A stretch of 64,000 nucleotides of DNA from JAGDMJ01 sp963809695 (GCA_963809695.1 CAWEKI010000010.1:186001-250000), one strand, 5' to 3'; shown: positions 45,066 to 54,541, counted from the stretch's first letter. The notes: generated by a model from the letters alone, not told the origin. Made by a program: numbers and translations.

Positions 45066-46499
45066 ATGAATGCTCAACACGCAAAACAAAGCCGCCGAAC
45101 GCTATTTCAAAAGGTATGGGATGCCCACGTCGTTGCGCAAGAGCCGCAGTGTCCGGCGATCCTGTATATCGACCTTCATCTGGTCCACGAAGTGACCTCG
45201 CCACAGGCCTTCACGACCCTGCGTGAACGTGGCCTTGCGGTGCGGCGACCGGACCGGACTGTCGCGACACTTGACCATAGCGTTCCAACGCTGAGCGTGG
45301 ATGCTCAGATTACGGATCCTCTGGCGGCCAGGCAGATCGCTCAGCTTGAGGAAAACGCCACCTGGGCTGGAGTGACACTGCTGGGCATGAAGAGCCCGCG
45401 GCGAGGGATCGTGCATGTGGTGGGCCCAGAACTCGGGCTGACGCAGCCGGGCATGACCGTTGTATGCGGCGACAGCCATACGGCAACGCACGGCGCTTTC
45501 GGAGCGCTGGCCTTTGGCATCGGGACAAGCGAAGTGGCGCACGTGCTCGCCACGCAATGTCTCCTCCAGCGACAGCCCAGGACATGCGAGGTCCGGATTG
45601 ACGGAACGCTGCCGGACGGAGTGACGGCAAAGGATGTGATCCTTGCACTGCTGGCGAAAATAGGAGTAGGGGGCGGCACGGGTCATGTCTTCGAATATAC
45701 CGGACAGGCTGTCCGCGCCATGACGATGGAACAGCGCATGACACTCTGCAATATGTCCATTGAGGGGGGAGCGCGTGCAGGGATGATTGCTCCGGATGAC
45801 GTCACCTTTGAGTATCTTGCCGGCCGCCCTTATGCTCCTCGGGAAGAGGTGTGGGATCTCGCAGTTGCCCGCTGGAAGCGGCTTCCGTCGGATGATGGGG
45901 CCGGGTATGATGCAACAGTGACACTCGACGTGAACAGACTTGCTCCGATGGTCACCTATGGCACCAACCCCGGAATGGGAATCCCTATCACCGAGCCCGT
46001 ACCTTCACCCGAGAGCCTGACGGATAAGAATGAGCGTGCGGCGCTTGAAAAAGCGCTGCGATATATGGGGCTGCGGCCTGGACAACACCTCGTCGGTCAG
46101 CCCATCGATGTGGTCTTCATCGGGAGTTGTACGAACGGCCGTCTCTCGGATATCCGGCTTGCCGCGTCTGTGATGAAGGATAGAAAGGTTGCTCCCGGCG
46201 TACGAATGCTCGTGGTACCGGGCTCCCAGGAGGTCAAGAGGCAGGCAGAACGGGAGGGTCTCGACAAGGTTTTCACGTCTGCAGGCGCGGAATGGCGTGA
46301 ATCGGGATGTTCCATGTGCATCGCCATGAATGGCGACCAGATCGCTCCCGAGCAGTACGCGGTGAGCACCAGCAACCGCAACTTTGAGGGCCGCCAGGGA
46401 AAGGGAGGAAGGACGTTCCTTGCCTCTCCGCTGACGGCTGCAGCTGCCGCCATCACCGGACGGCTGACTGACGTGCGTACGCTTTTAAAAGCGCGTTGA
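45066..46499 (+). CDS. leuC: 3-isopropylmalate dehydratase large subunit
   Basis: A 477-aa aconitase-family protein that, with LeuD, isomerises 2- to 3-isopropylmalate. The [4Fe-4S] ligands are visible in FIGSCTNGRLSD and SGCSMCIAMN. Other family motifs are VVCGDSHTATHGAFGALAFGIGTSEV, GARAGMIAPDDVTF and the closing STSNRNFEGRQGKGGRTFLASP. Length is normal. No Shine-Dalgarno is apparent, but the start follows the leuA stop by six bases, so translation is probably by reinitiation. Confidence 0.95.
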   Translation: MNAQHAKQSRRTLFQKVWDAHVVAQEPQCPAILYIDLHLVHEVTSPQAFTTLRERGLAVRRPDRTVATLDHSVPTLSVDAQITDPLAARQIAQLEENATWAGVTLLGMKSPRRGIVHVVGPELGLTQPGMTVVCGDSHTATHGAFGALAFGIGTSEVAHVLATQCLLQRQPRTCEVRIDGTLPDGVTAKDVILALLAKIGVGGGTGHVFEYTGQAVRAMTMEQRMTLCNMSIEGGARAGMIAPDDVTFEYLAGRPYAPREEVWDLAVARWKRLPSDDGAGYDATVTLDVNRLAPMVTYGTNPGMGIPITEPVPSPESLTDKNERAALEKALRYMGLRPGQHLVGQPIDVVFIGSCTNGRLSDIRLAASVMKDRKVAPGVRMLVVPGSQEVKRQAEREGLDKVFTSAGAEWRESGCSMCIAMNGDQIAPEQYAVSTSNRNFEGRQGKGGRTFLASPLTAAAAAITGRLTDVRTLLKAR

Positions 46500-46542
46500 A
46501 TTTATAAACCAATACATGATAGCCACTCACTTCGTCAGGCAC

Positions 46543-47133
46543 ATGGCTCGATTTACGACTCTTACATCTCGTGTAATCCCCTTGCTGGTCGACAACATCG
46601 ATACCGATCAGATCATCCCAGCGCGGTTCCTGAAAGTTACGGACAAACAGGGTCTGGGCGAAAACCTCTTTGCAGACTGGCGGTATGACGAAGCAGGGGC
46701 CCCGAGGAGTGAATTCCCCCTGAATCTGCCAGAGCATCGCGATGCGGCCATCCTTCTGGCGGGGGACAATTTTGGATGCGGATCGTCGCGGGAACATGCA
46801 CCGTGGGCGCTGACAGGATACGGGATTCGCGCGGTGATAAGCACCTCCTTCGCCGACATCTTCAGCAACAATGCGCTGAAAAACGGGTTGGTGCCGGTGC
46901 GGGTGGACAAAGAAACGCACCGAAGCCTGGCCGAGATGCTGCATGCCCGGCCGGACCAGGTACTGAGGATCGATTTGGCCTCCCAGACACTGTCACTGCC
47001 CGGCGGGAAGCAGGTGTCGTTCCCGGTCGACAGTTTTGCAAAGACGTGCCTGGTTGAAGGTGTTGATGAACTCGGCTATCTCATGCGATTTATGAATGAA
47101 ATCGTCGCTCACGAAACGAGGTCCGCCCCATGA
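46543..47133 (+). CDS. leuD: 3-isopropylmalate dehydratase small subunit
   Basis: A 196-aa partner of LeuC carrying the swivelling domain: VDNIDTDQIIPARFL near the N-terminus and DNFGCGSSREHAPWAL around residues 70-85. The start is taken at the second in-frame ATG (46543), since MARFTTLTS aligns with the usual N-terminus of the family. ATG 46516 would add nine residues, and neither start has a strong ribosome-binding site. The TGA overlaps the ATG of cimA. Confidence 0.93.
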   Translation: MARFTTLTSRVIPLLVDNIDTDQIIPARFLKVTDKQGLGENLFADWRYDEAGAPRSEFPLNLPEHRDAAILLAGDNFGCGSSREHAPWALTGYGIRAVISTSFADIFSNNALKNGLVPVRVDKETHRSLAEMLHARPDQVLRIDLASQTLSLPGGKQVSFPVDSFAKTCLVEGVDELGYLMRFMNEIVAHETRSAP

Positions 47134-48689
47134 AAGTCAATGTCTATGACACCACCCTTCGAGACGGTACGCAACGTGAGGGAATTTCGCTTTCGTTGGA
47201 GGACAAGGTCAAGATCGCGCAGAAACTGGACGACCTTGGTGTCTCCTTCATCGAAGGGGGATGGCCCGGCTCGAACCCCAAGGACGTGGAATTCTTCAGA
47301 CGCGCCAAGGCCATGTCATGGAAAAACGCCGTGATCACTTCCTTTGGCTCCACATGTCGAGTTGACGGCAGAGCCGCGGAAGATCCAAACATCGCTGCGC
47401 TTCTCGATTCACAGACGGCGGTGTGCACCCTGGTGGGAAAAAGCTCGGTGTTCCAGGTCTCCGAAGTCCTGAGGACCACTCCCCGGGAGAACCTTCGCAT
47501 GATCGAGGAAAGCGTTGCGTATCTGGTGAGTCAGGGACGCCGCGTTTTCTACGATGCGGAACATTTCTTCGATGGCTTCAAGGAAGATTCCAACTACGCC
47601 CTGGAATCACTGCACGCGGCCAGACGAGGCGGCGCGGAAGTCATCATTCTTTGCGACACTAACGGGGGTGGGTTGCCGTGGGAGATCGGGGAAACGGTCG
47701 GCTGCGTGCGGAATGCAGACCGCGGACTGCTGGGGATACATACGCACAATGACGGAGAATGTGCCGTGGCCAATGCTCTGGAAGCCGTGCGCGCAGGATG
47801 CAGTCAGGTCCAGGGCACCATCAACGGTTACGGGGAGCGATGCGGCAATGCCAACCTGATTGCACTGATCGGGGATCTGTCGCTCAAGATGGGCCACGAA
47901 TGTCTCGGCTCCGCGACACTCCGGGGACTGACTGACGCGGCTCACTACGTGGCGGAGATCTGCAATCTCTCACCGGACGATCACATGGCGTATGTCGGGA
48001 AATCCGCCTTTGCACACAAAGGAGGGATCCATGTTGCGGCTATCCGGCGAAACCCGTCGTCCTACCAGCATGTGGACCCGGAACTCGTCGGGAACTCGAT
48101 GCGCGTCGTGGTATCGGAGCTCTCGGGGAGGGGAAATCTTCTGAGCAAATCAGAGGAGTATGGACTGGCAATGGAGGGGAAACACCAGGCTCACCATGTT
48201 GCCACAGTGCTGGATGAGATCAAACTGCTCGAGTCCAAGGGATTCTCTTTTGAGGCAGCTGAAGCTTCCGTGGCGGTGATGATGCGCCGGAAGCAGGAAA
48301 GCTACGTTGCGCCGTTTGAACTGATCGATCTCACGGTGAACGTCGAGCACCGCCAGGGAAGAGGCCTTTTTGCGGAGGCAACCGTCAAACTGAACGTGAA
48401 TGGGAATGTCGTCCACACGGTTGCGGAGGGGAATGGTCCGGTCCATGCGCTGGATGCGGCGATGAGAAAGGCCCTTTCGCCGGTCTACCCGGCTCTCGGT
48501 GCGTTTCGACTGTCTGATTACAAAGTGAGAATCCTGAACGGAGACAAAGGCACGGAAGCGACGACACGAGTCCTTATCGAGACGCACAACGGAACGGATC
48601 GCTGGAGCACGGTCGGCGCCAGCACAAACATCATCGAAGCCAGCTGGTGTGCGTTGGCTGACAGTTTTGAATACGGGTTGACTACATGA
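47130..48689 (+). CDS. cimA: Citramalate synthase
   Basis: A 519-aa DRE-TIM enzyme that condenses pyruvate and acetyl-CoA to (R)-citramalate, the threonine-independent entry to isoleucine. It begins VYDTTLRDGTQREGIS and has FIEGGWPGSNPKD, FYDAEHFFDGF, LCDTNGGGLPWE and GIHTHNDGECAVANAL. This set separates the TIGR00977-type citramalate synthases from LeuA. A LeuA-type allosteric domain (ERIT-like, about residues 390-515) is present and would be expected to bind isoleucine. It overlaps leuD (ATGA) and leuB (ATGA). Because citramalate is processed by LeuC, LeuD and LeuB, its location inside the leu operon is biochemically sensible. Confidence 0.93.
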   Translation: MKVNVYDTTLRDGTQREGISLSLEDKVKIAQKLDDLGVSFIEGGWPGSNPKDVEFFRRAKAMSWKNAVITSFGSTCRVDGRAAEDPNIAALLDSQTAVCTLVGKSSVFQVSEVLRTTPRENLRMIEESVAYLVSQGRRVFYDAEHFFDGFKEDSNYALESLHAARRGGAEVIILCDTNGGGLPWEIGETVGCVRNADRGLLGIHTHNDGECAVANALEAVRAGCSQVQGTINGYGERCGNANLIALIGDLSLKMGHECLGSATLRGLTDAAHYVAEICNLSPDDHMAYVGKSAFAHKGGIHVAAIRRNPSSYQHVDPELVGNSMRVVVSELSGRGNLLSKSEEYGLAMEGKHQAHHVATVLDEIKLLESKGFSFEAAEASVAVMMRRKQESYVAPFELIDLTVNVEHRQGRGLFAEATVKLNVNGNVVHTVAEGNGPVHALDAAMRKALSPVYPALGAFRLSDYKVRILNGDKGTEATTRVLIETHNGTDRWSTVGASTNIIEASWCALADSFEYGLTT

Positions 48690-49765
48690 AGGCCAGTATT
48701 GTTGTGCTGGGAGGTGACGGGATCGGGCCCGAAGTGACCCGTGCTGGAGTGAGTGCCCTTCAGTGCGTCGCAGACAAGTTTGGCCACCGGTTCTCGTTCG
48801 CCGATCACCTCATCGGAGGCGCGGCCCTCGATGCATGCGGCAATCCTTTCCCCGAGGCATCCCTGCATGCCTGCCGGACATCGGATGCCGTCCTGCTCGG
48901 GGCAGTGGGCGGGCCGAGGTGGGATGATCCTCTCGCCCCATTGCGGCCGGAGCAGGGCCTCCTGAGCCTGCGAAAGGAACTGGGCCTTTACGCGAACCTC
49001 CGTCCGGTGAAGCCGCACCCGGCGCTGATCGATGCTTCTCCATTGAAGCCGGATCGCGTGCGCAACGTTGACGTCATGGTCGTCCGCGAACTGACCGGGG
49101 GGCTCTATTTCGGCAAACCTCGGGGGAGAGACCAGGCAGGCGACCACGTGCGTGCTGTGGACACCATGGAGTACCATGATTTTGAGATATCACGGGTCCT
49201 GGAGCTTGCGTTTCGATTGGCAACACGACGCCGAAGGAAAGTGACGTCTGTGGACAAGGCGAACGTGCTGGAGACTTCGCGCCTCTGGCGGCAGATCGCC
49301 ACGACGCTGGGCAAGGAACATCCGGATATTGTTCTCGAGCACATGCTCGTGGACACAGCCTCCATGCGGCTGATCACTTCTGCCTCGAGCTTTGATGTGC
49401 TGGTCACGGAAAACATGTTCGGGGATATTCTTACGGACGAGGCGTCAGTACTGGCTGGCTCCATGGGGATGCTGCCGTCTGCATCGCTTGGATCCGGCGG
49501 ACCGGGGGTGTATGAACCTATCCATGGATCGGCTCCGGATATTGCCGGGAAAGGCCTTGCGAATCCGGTGGGAACGATCTTGAGCGTTGCGTTACTGCTG
49601 CGCCATTCGCTGGGGCTCGAGGAGGAGGCGGCGTGCATTGAGGACGCGGTGGAGCGCACGATTCAAAAGGGGTATCGTACGTCGGACATCGGCGGAACGT
49701 TGAGCACCCGGGAGATGACCGATACAATTGTGCAAGGGATAGAAGAGTGGAATACCAATCACTGA
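48686..49765 (+). CDS. leuB: 3-isopropylmalate dehydrogenase
   Basis: A 359-aa NAD-dependent beta-decarboxylating dehydrogenase. It starts VVLGGDGIGPEVT, followed by LLGAVGGPRWDD, LRPVKPHP, VRELTGGLYFGKPRG, DKANVLETSRLWR, the metal-binding VTENMFGDILTDEAS and the NAD-binding YEPIHGSAPDIAGKGLANPVGTILS. These are the full IPMDH signatures. It converts 3-isopropylmalate to the leucine keto-acid precursor and should also act on 3-methylmalate for isoleucine. Translationally coupled to cimA; 19 bases before ilvE. Confidence 0.95.
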   Translation: MKASIVVLGGDGIGPEVTRAGVSALQCVADKFGHRFSFADHLIGGAALDACGNPFPEASLHACRTSDAVLLGAVGGPRWDDPLAPLRPEQGLLSLRKELGLYANLRPVKPHPALIDASPLKPDRVRNVDVMVVRELTGGLYFGKPRGRDQAGDHVRAVDTMEYHDFEISRVLELAFRLATRRRRKVTSVDKANVLETSRLWRQIATTLGKEHPDIVLEHMLVDTASMRLITSASSFDVLVTENMFGDILTDEASVLAGSMGMLPSASLGSGGPGVYEPIHGSAPDIAGKGLANPVGTILSVALLLRHSLGLEEEAACIEDAVERTIQKGYRTSDIGGTLSTREMTDTIVQGIEEWNTNH

Positions 49766-49784
49766 GGGGAAGTCAGGAACGGCT

Positions 49785-50744
49785 ATGGGAATGGAATCGA
49801 AATACGTCTGGATGGACGGCGATCTGGTTGAATACCAGAAGGCGACGGTGCATTTTCTCACTCCGGCCCTTCACTATGGTGCAGCCGTTTTCGAGGGGAT
49901 TCGGAGCTATGCCACGCCAAAGGGTCCGGCAGTGTTCCGACTGCCGGAACATGCGGAGCGGCTGGTCAATTCCGCCAAGGTGTTTGGCTTTGGCCGGCTG
50001 CCCTATGCTGTTGGTGACATCGTTGAAGCGGTAAAACACACCGTTTCGGCGAACGGGTTCGAGGAGTGCTACATCCGACCGCTGATCTACTTGAGCGGCG
50101 GCGGGTGGAATCTCAACGTTGATGGTGGAAAACCTTCGGTTGGCATTGCTGTTTGGGAATGGAAGAATTATCTGGGTGCGGAGGCTCTTGACCGGGGCGT
50201 GCGTGCCAACATTTCATCGTTCACACGCCATCATCCCAATGTGATGATGACGAAGGCGAAGATCAGTGGCAACTATGCGAACAGCTTCCTGGCCAAAACA
50301 GAATCCGTCCGCCTGGGTTTTGAAGAGGCAATCCTTCTCGATCCGCAGGGGTATGTTGCCGAATGCACCGGGGAGAATCTCTTTCTCGTCAAGGGCGGGA
50401 AGATCTATACTCCAGCTCTCGCGCCTGTCCTTGAGGGCATCACAAGGGCTTCCGTTATGGACCTTGCGGGTGACCTCGGTCTCGAAGTGATTGAAGCGCC
50501 GATTTCGCGCGATCAGCTGTATACGGCTGACGAAGTTTTTGTCTGCGGCACAGCGTCAGAGTGCATTGCGCTGAGGGAGATCGATTTTCGCACAATAGGC
50601 ACAGGTTCAACCGGCCAGGTAGCGCGTGCCCTGCAGCGCGCTTTTCACGCGGCAATTCATGGACAGCACGCGAGATCCCGAGATTGGCTGACGTATGTTG
50701 AGCCGCAAGGGGCGGTGGTGCTGCGGAAGACCGGCTCGGAATAG
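49785..50744 (+). CDS. ilvE: Branched-chain amino acid aminotransferase
   Basis: A 319-aa fold-type IV PLP enzyme for the last step of Leu, Ile and Val synthesis. HYGAAVFEGIRSY near the N-terminus, the PLP lysine Lys159 within MTKAKISGNYANS, GFEEAILLDPQGYVAECTGENLFLV, GITRASVMDLA and ADEVFVCGTASE identify it. The ATG has AGGA six bases before. It closes the operon; the region after it has only an AT-rich hairpin. Confidence 0.93.
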   Translation: MGMESKYVWMDGDLVEYQKATVHFLTPALHYGAAVFEGIRSYATPKGPAVFRLPEHAERLVNSAKVFGFGRLPYAVGDIVEAVKHTVSANGFEECYIRPLIYLSGGGWNLNVDGGKPSVGIAVWEWKNYLGAEALDRGVRANISSFTRHHPNVMMTKAKISGNYANSFLAKTESVRLGFEEAILLDPQGYVAECTGENLFLVKGGKIYTPALAPVLEGITRASVMDLAGDLGLEVIEAPISRDQLYTADEVFVCGTASECIALREIDFRTIGTGSTGQVARALQRAFHAAIHGQHARSRDWLTYVEPQGAVVLRKTGSE

Positions 50745-51039
50745 TGAAGAATCGAGATTGGGGAACAGAGAGAGGAGAATGAGCAAGAGCTCGCAAGCTC
50801 AGGAGTGATTCTCAGTTCCCTATGCCTTCATTGGCGAGTCGAGGATCCAATATCGATCCGATCAAGGGGAGATTCTTAGATGCGTCAAAAGGTATAAGTG
50901 GCTTTAAAATAATGGTTTATATTATTAGATATAAAGTAGAATAGATGTCTGCGTTAGTGCCAGTCAGTAAGCCGCTTTTACTTCGCTTCACAAACCCACC
51001 CGTTTGGCCAACCAAGATTGCAAAAACTGCCACAATTCC
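50745..51039. other. Intergenic region between convergent ilvE and metA
   Basis: No gene. An AT-only inverted repeat, TTTATAT (50916-50922) and ATATAAA (50929-50935), could act weakly as a terminator for either side. Nothing else was recognised. Confidence 0.35.
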
Positions 51040-51951
51040 TCATTTTCGGTGGTCCGCGGATGGATTTGAGTAATTGTAGAGGTATCTGATCCATTGCCCG
51101 AAAAAGTCGAGGCACTCGGTTCTCCAACGATTAAGGGGGTTCGAAAGATCAAAGTTATGGGGTTCAGGCACATCGGTTCGCCCGCGTTCCTTGTCACGCC
51201 AGTACTCTGTTGCGATGCGCTCCGCCTCATATTCGGGGTGGCCGGCGTGCATGAGGTAGCGGCGGTCAGCACTCTCGAAAATGACATACCCCCCGCGCTC
51301 GGCATGAGCCAGGAGCCGGACTTTCCCTTCCTCCGCGGCACGTTCAAGCCGTGCATCATCGATACCTGCGTGCCGGCTCTGGGGGCAGAAGAAGGCGTCG
51401 TCGGAATCTCCCGTGATGGGGTGTGAGGTGTCAAGGTTTCGGGTTTCAAACACGCCGAACACTTTCATCGGGTATATGATCTTGTCGATGTCCAGCATCT
51501 TGGCAAGCGCAAGCGCTCCCCAGCAGATTCCCAGCGTAGAGGGGATATTGCTCCGGGCGAACCTGAGGATCGTCGTCAGCTCTTTCCAATATGTCACCTG
51601 TTCATAGGGCAGTTCCTCTACAGGAGCCCCGGTCAGGATAAGGCCGTCGAGCGGCTGCTCGGCGATCGCATCGTGAAATGACACATAGTAGCGCTCCAGA
51701 TGCTCTTTGTCGCTGCTTTTGTATTGATGTCCTTCCAGTCGAATCCAGACCGGTTCAACCTGGATCACCGACCGTCCGAGAGGGTAGAGGAGATGAAATT
51801 CATACCGCTCTGCCTGAGGCATCAGGTTGATGATCCCGATCCTGAGAGGGCGGATATCCGCCCGGAGTGCCTGTTCGATCGAAAGGAGCGATACGTGCCG
51901 CTCCAGCAATGCCGGGCGTGCGGGATAGTGCGAAGGGATAATGACTGCCAT
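51040..51951 (-). CDS. metA: Homoserine O-acyltransferase of the MetA family, predicted acetyl-CoA type
   Basis: A 303-aa enzyme activating homoserine for methionine synthesis. Catalytic residues are Cys143 (GICWGA), His238 and Glu240 (AGHPEYE). The MetA family contains both succinyl- and acetyl-transferases; a Gly/Glu difference in the segment TGAP-x-(G/E) decides acyl-CoA choice. Here the segment is TGAPVEEL with Glu112, so acetyl-CoA is predicted, not succinyl-CoA. Length is normal. The gene follows thrA by 15 bases on the same strand, so thrA-metA supply O-acetylhomoserine from aspartate in one operon under the SAM-II riboswitch. Confidence 0.92.
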   Translation of the reverse strand: MAVIIPSHYPARPALLERHVSLLSIEQALRADIRPLRIGIINLMPQAERYEFHLLYPLGRSVIQVEPVWIRLEGHQYKSSDKEHLERYYVSFHDAIAEQPLDGLILTGAPVEELPYEQVTYWKELTTILRFARSNIPSTLGICWGALALAKMLDIDKIIYPMKVFGVFETRNLDTSHPITGDSDDAFFCPQSRHAGIDDARLERAAEEGKVRLLAHAERGGYVIFESADRRYLMHAGHPEYEAERIATEYWRDKERGRTDVPEPHNFDLSNPLNRWRTECLDFFGQWIRYLYNYSNPSADHRK

Positions 51952-51966
51952 AGATTTGCCTGTTTG

Positions 51967-54423
51967 TTAGCTCATTCCGTGGGCGACATGGAGAATATCG
52001 GTGAGCAGGCCGGACGCGGTGCGCCCGGCGCCCGCCCCGCCGCCGCGGAGTACCAACGGCCGCTCGTACAGACTGCTCGTCGTCAGCGCGACAATATTGT
52101 CATTTCCGGTCAGTGAGAAAAACGGATGCGTGGCAGGTATTTCCTGGACTCCGATCCGGGCACCCTCAGCGCTATATTGTGCAATATACATCAGGCGGCC
52201 GCCTCTCTCAGCGGCGCGGCGGGATGCCTCGGCGTACTGTGCATCGGCGCTTCGAATGCCATCGAGAAAGTCCTCCACGCTTCCATCCCTGTCGAGCTGA
52301 GGAGGAACAAGCGACTCAATGGCAACGGCGTTGAACTCAAGCGGAATGCCGGCCTCGCGTGCCAGGATCAGCAGTTTCCGCCCCGCGTCGATCCCGCGAA
52401 GATCGATGCGCGGATCGGGCTCCGTGAATCCTTGTGCCCGCGCGGAACGGACCGCTTCGCTGAACGACATCCCCCGGTGAATCTCGTTGAAAATCAGGCT
52501 CAGCGTTCCGGACAGGACACCCTCGATCCTGTGGATCGTATCTCCGTTGTTCAGGATCGAACGGAGCGAGTCGAGGATGGGAAGGGCCGCGCCGACATTG
52601 GTGCCATATCGAAATTGCGCGTTGAACTTTCGCATCGTGGCGCGCAACTGATGATAGAACTCCAGCGAGCAGGTGTTCGCAAGTTTGCTCGACGTCACGA
52701 TGGATATGCTGGATTCAAAAAGCGAGACATAGTGATCAACCACCTCTTGCGCCCCGGTGCAGTCCACCACGATGGAGTTCGCAAGATTCAGGTCGCGCAC
52801 CCTGTCCATGAAGGCGCCGAGATCCGCCTGTTCGCCCTTGTCCTGGAGGGTTTGCCTCCAATCCGACAGTTCCATTCCGTCCTGGTTAAAGAGCATTCGC
52901 CTGCGGTTGGTGAGGCCAACGACCTTCATATTGATGTGCAAGGTGTCCCGCGCATAAATTCCCTGGTCGCGCAGCAAGTCCAGCAGCGCACCGGCGACCA
53001 ACCCTGTGCCGATGACAAACAGGTGAACGGTCTTGAACCGGGAGAGAAACAAGTTGTCGTGAAGGGCGTTGAGAGCTTTGGCCTCCGAGGAGCGCTTCAC
53101 GACAAACGTCACGTTCAACTCGGATGCGCCCTGCGCAATCGCGCGGAGATTGATCCCATTTTTGCCGAGAGCCTGAAAAACCTTGCCGGCGATGCCCGGG
53201 ATGTTCCGGGTTTCCTCTCCCACCACTGCGATGACGGAGTAATCGTCCTCAAGCGTGATGTCCATGATCTCCCCCGCGAGAAGTTCCAGCCGGAACTCCA
53301 ATTCGATCGCTTCCCTGGCATCAAGCCGTTGGTGGGGGAGAACCGCAAAGCAGACGCTCTGTTCTGAAGAAGATTGCGTGATCAGGATGACATCGATCTC
53401 TCGTTTGGCCAGTGCGCTGAAGATCCTGCCGGCGATCCCGATAGAACGAATGATCCCGATTCCTCTGACGTTGATCAGGCAGACGTTGTCTATCGAAGCA
53501 ATGCCTTTGACCGTTCTTTCCGAGAGCACCTTTTTTGCGGTGATCAGGGTTCCGGGAAAATCGGGATGGAAGGTGTTCAGGATGCGGAGGTTGATCCCTT
53601 TGTTCATCGCTGGGAGCATGGTCGGCGGATGGATCACTTTCGCCCCAAAATGAGAGAGCTCCATAGCTTCTTCATAGGTGATCGTGTCGAGCGAAAAGGC
53701 ATTTTTAACCTTTCGCGGATCCGCTGTCATGACGCCGTCGACATCGGTCCAGATTTGAATTTCTTCGGCATCGAGCGCGGCGCCGAGAATTGCGGCGGTG
53801 TAATCTGACCCCCCCCGGCCAAGCGTCGTTGTCTCTTGGAGTTTCCCCGCGGCGATGAAGCCCGTGACGACGGGGATATCGGCCCGGTCACGGAAGGAAT
53901 TGAGAATGTTCCAGTTCGTCAGATCGAAGTTCACTCGTGCTGAGCCGTAGGCAAGATCGGTTGTGATAAGGGTCCGGCTGTCCACGTAGGTGGCATGCAG
54001 ACCCTGCCCGTGCAGCACTTCTGCAAGAATGCGGCAGGAGAGCTGCTCGCCGAAACTCATCGCATAGTCCAGCGTGCGCGGCGTGAGTTCACGGAGCAAG
54101 AAGATGCCATGCACCAGATCGCGTAGCTCCGCAAAGAGTCGGGATACCCATTCGGCGATCTCGGTGCTTTTCGGTGACGAGAGAAGGCGCGCAACACTCT
54201 CCATGTGTCGGATCTCAAGCATCCGAAGCATATCTTCGTAGTGGGGATCATGGGACAGTGCCCGGTTGCATACTTCGACTAACTGGTCGGTCACGTGTTG
54301 GAATGCCGATGCCACAATGCAGAGCGGGCCATACTTTTCCCTGGCCTCCCGAATTATCGAGACCACGCGCAGGATGCGGTCTGGCGTGCCCAGGGATGAC
54401 CCGCCGAATTTGAGGATTCTCAT
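51967..54423 (-). CDS. thrA: Bifunctional aspartokinase / homoserine dehydrogenase
   Basis: An 818-aa fusion. The aspartokinase part (residues 1-290) has KFGGSSLGTPDRI at the start, then TTLGRGGSDYTAAIL and WTDVDGVMTADPR. Two ACT domains follow (about 300-450; IRSIGIAGRIFSAL, NIPGIAGKVFQALGKNGIN). The homoserine dehydrogenase part starts with the nucleotide-binding VIGTGLVAGALL near residue 470. It continues with FRYGTNVGAALPI, GVLSGTLSLIFNEI and FTEPDPRIDLRGIDAGRKLLILAREAG. All catalytic signatures are intact. ATG 54423 is preferred (GAGG five bases upstream); the frame opens 20 codons earlier from a TTG inside the leader. It is likely SAM-regulated transcriptionally and possibly threonine-regulated through the ACT domains. 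Confidence 0.94.
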   Translation of the reverse strand: MRILKFGGSSLGTPDRILRVVSIIREAREKYGPLCIVASAFQHVTDQLVEVCNRALSHDPHYEDMLRMLEIRHMESVARLLSSPKSTEIAEWVSRLFAELRDLVHGIFLLRELTPRTLDYAMSFGEQLSCRILAEVLHGQGLHATYVDSRTLITTDLAYGSARVNFDLTNWNILNSFRDRADIPVVTGFIAAGKLQETTTLGRGGSDYTAAILGAALDAEEIQIWTDVDGVMTADPRKVKNAFSLDTITYEEAMELSHFGAKVIHPPTMLPAMNKGINLRILNTFHPDFPGTLITAKKVLSERTVKGIASIDNVCLINVRGIGIIRSIGIAGRIFSALAKREIDVILITQSSSEQSVCFAVLPHQRLDAREAIELEFRLELLAGEIMDITLEDDYSVIAVVGEETRNIPGIAGKVFQALGKNGINLRAIAQGASELNVTFVVKRSSEAKALNALHDNLFLSRFKTVHLFVIGTGLVAGALLDLLRDQGIYARDTLHINMKVVGLTNRRRMLFNQDGMELSDWRQTLQDKGEQADLGAFMDRVRDLNLANSIVVDCTGAQEVVDHYVSLFESSISIVTSSKLANTCSLEFYHQLRATMRKFNAQFRYGTNVGAALPILDSLRSILNNGDTIHRIEGVLSGTLSLIFNEIHRGMSFSEAVRSARAQGFTEPDPRIDLRGIDAGRKLLILAREAGIPLEFNAVAIESLVPPQLDRDGSVEDFLDGIRSADAQYAEASRRAAERGGRLMYIAQYSAEGARIGVQEIPATHPFFSLTGNDNIVALTTSSLYERPLVLRGGGAGAGRTASGLLTDILHVAHGMS

Positions 54424-54442
54424 ATTGACCTCGTTCCTCCTA

Positions 54443-54470
54443 AACGAAGAAACCCTGCCGAATAGCAGGG
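54443..54470 (-). terminator. Terminator hairpin in the thrA leader
   Basis: On the minus strand CCCTGC (54470-54465), loop TATTCG and GCAGGG (54458-54453) are followed by TTTCTTCGTT. It lies between the SAM-II element and the thrA start, where a riboswitch-controlled terminator is expected. A small CTCC/GGAG hairpin lies just before it. Confidence 0.65.
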
Positions 54471-54490
54471 TCCTAAACTCCAACCGGAGA

Positions 54491-54541
54491 GCTATTTAGC
54501 AATTTGTTTACTGTCGCTGCAATTGGCTGTAAATCACGACA
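54491..54541 (-). promoter_or_regulatory. SAM-II (metA-type) riboswitch
   Basis: On the minus strand P1 is TGTCGT (54541-54536) with GCGACA (54517-54512), six pairs including one G-U. Its loop begins GATTTA and ends ATTGCA, the conserved SAM-II loop. The loop segment CAATT (54525-54521) pairs with AATTG (54504-54500), forming the pseudoknot immediately before CTAAA (GCTAAA at 54500-54495), exactly as in the known SAM-II fold. It lies in the leader of thrA-metA, about 10 bases after the predicted transcription start. SAM binding should reduce expression, here probably through the terminator that follows. Known distribution of SAM-II includes alpha-proteobacteria and Bacteroidetes. Confidence 0.85.

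Noticed and set aside
52126..53367. 413-codon plus-strand frame inside thrA
   Set aside because: Entirely opposite conserved aspartokinase/homoserine dehydrogenase sequence.
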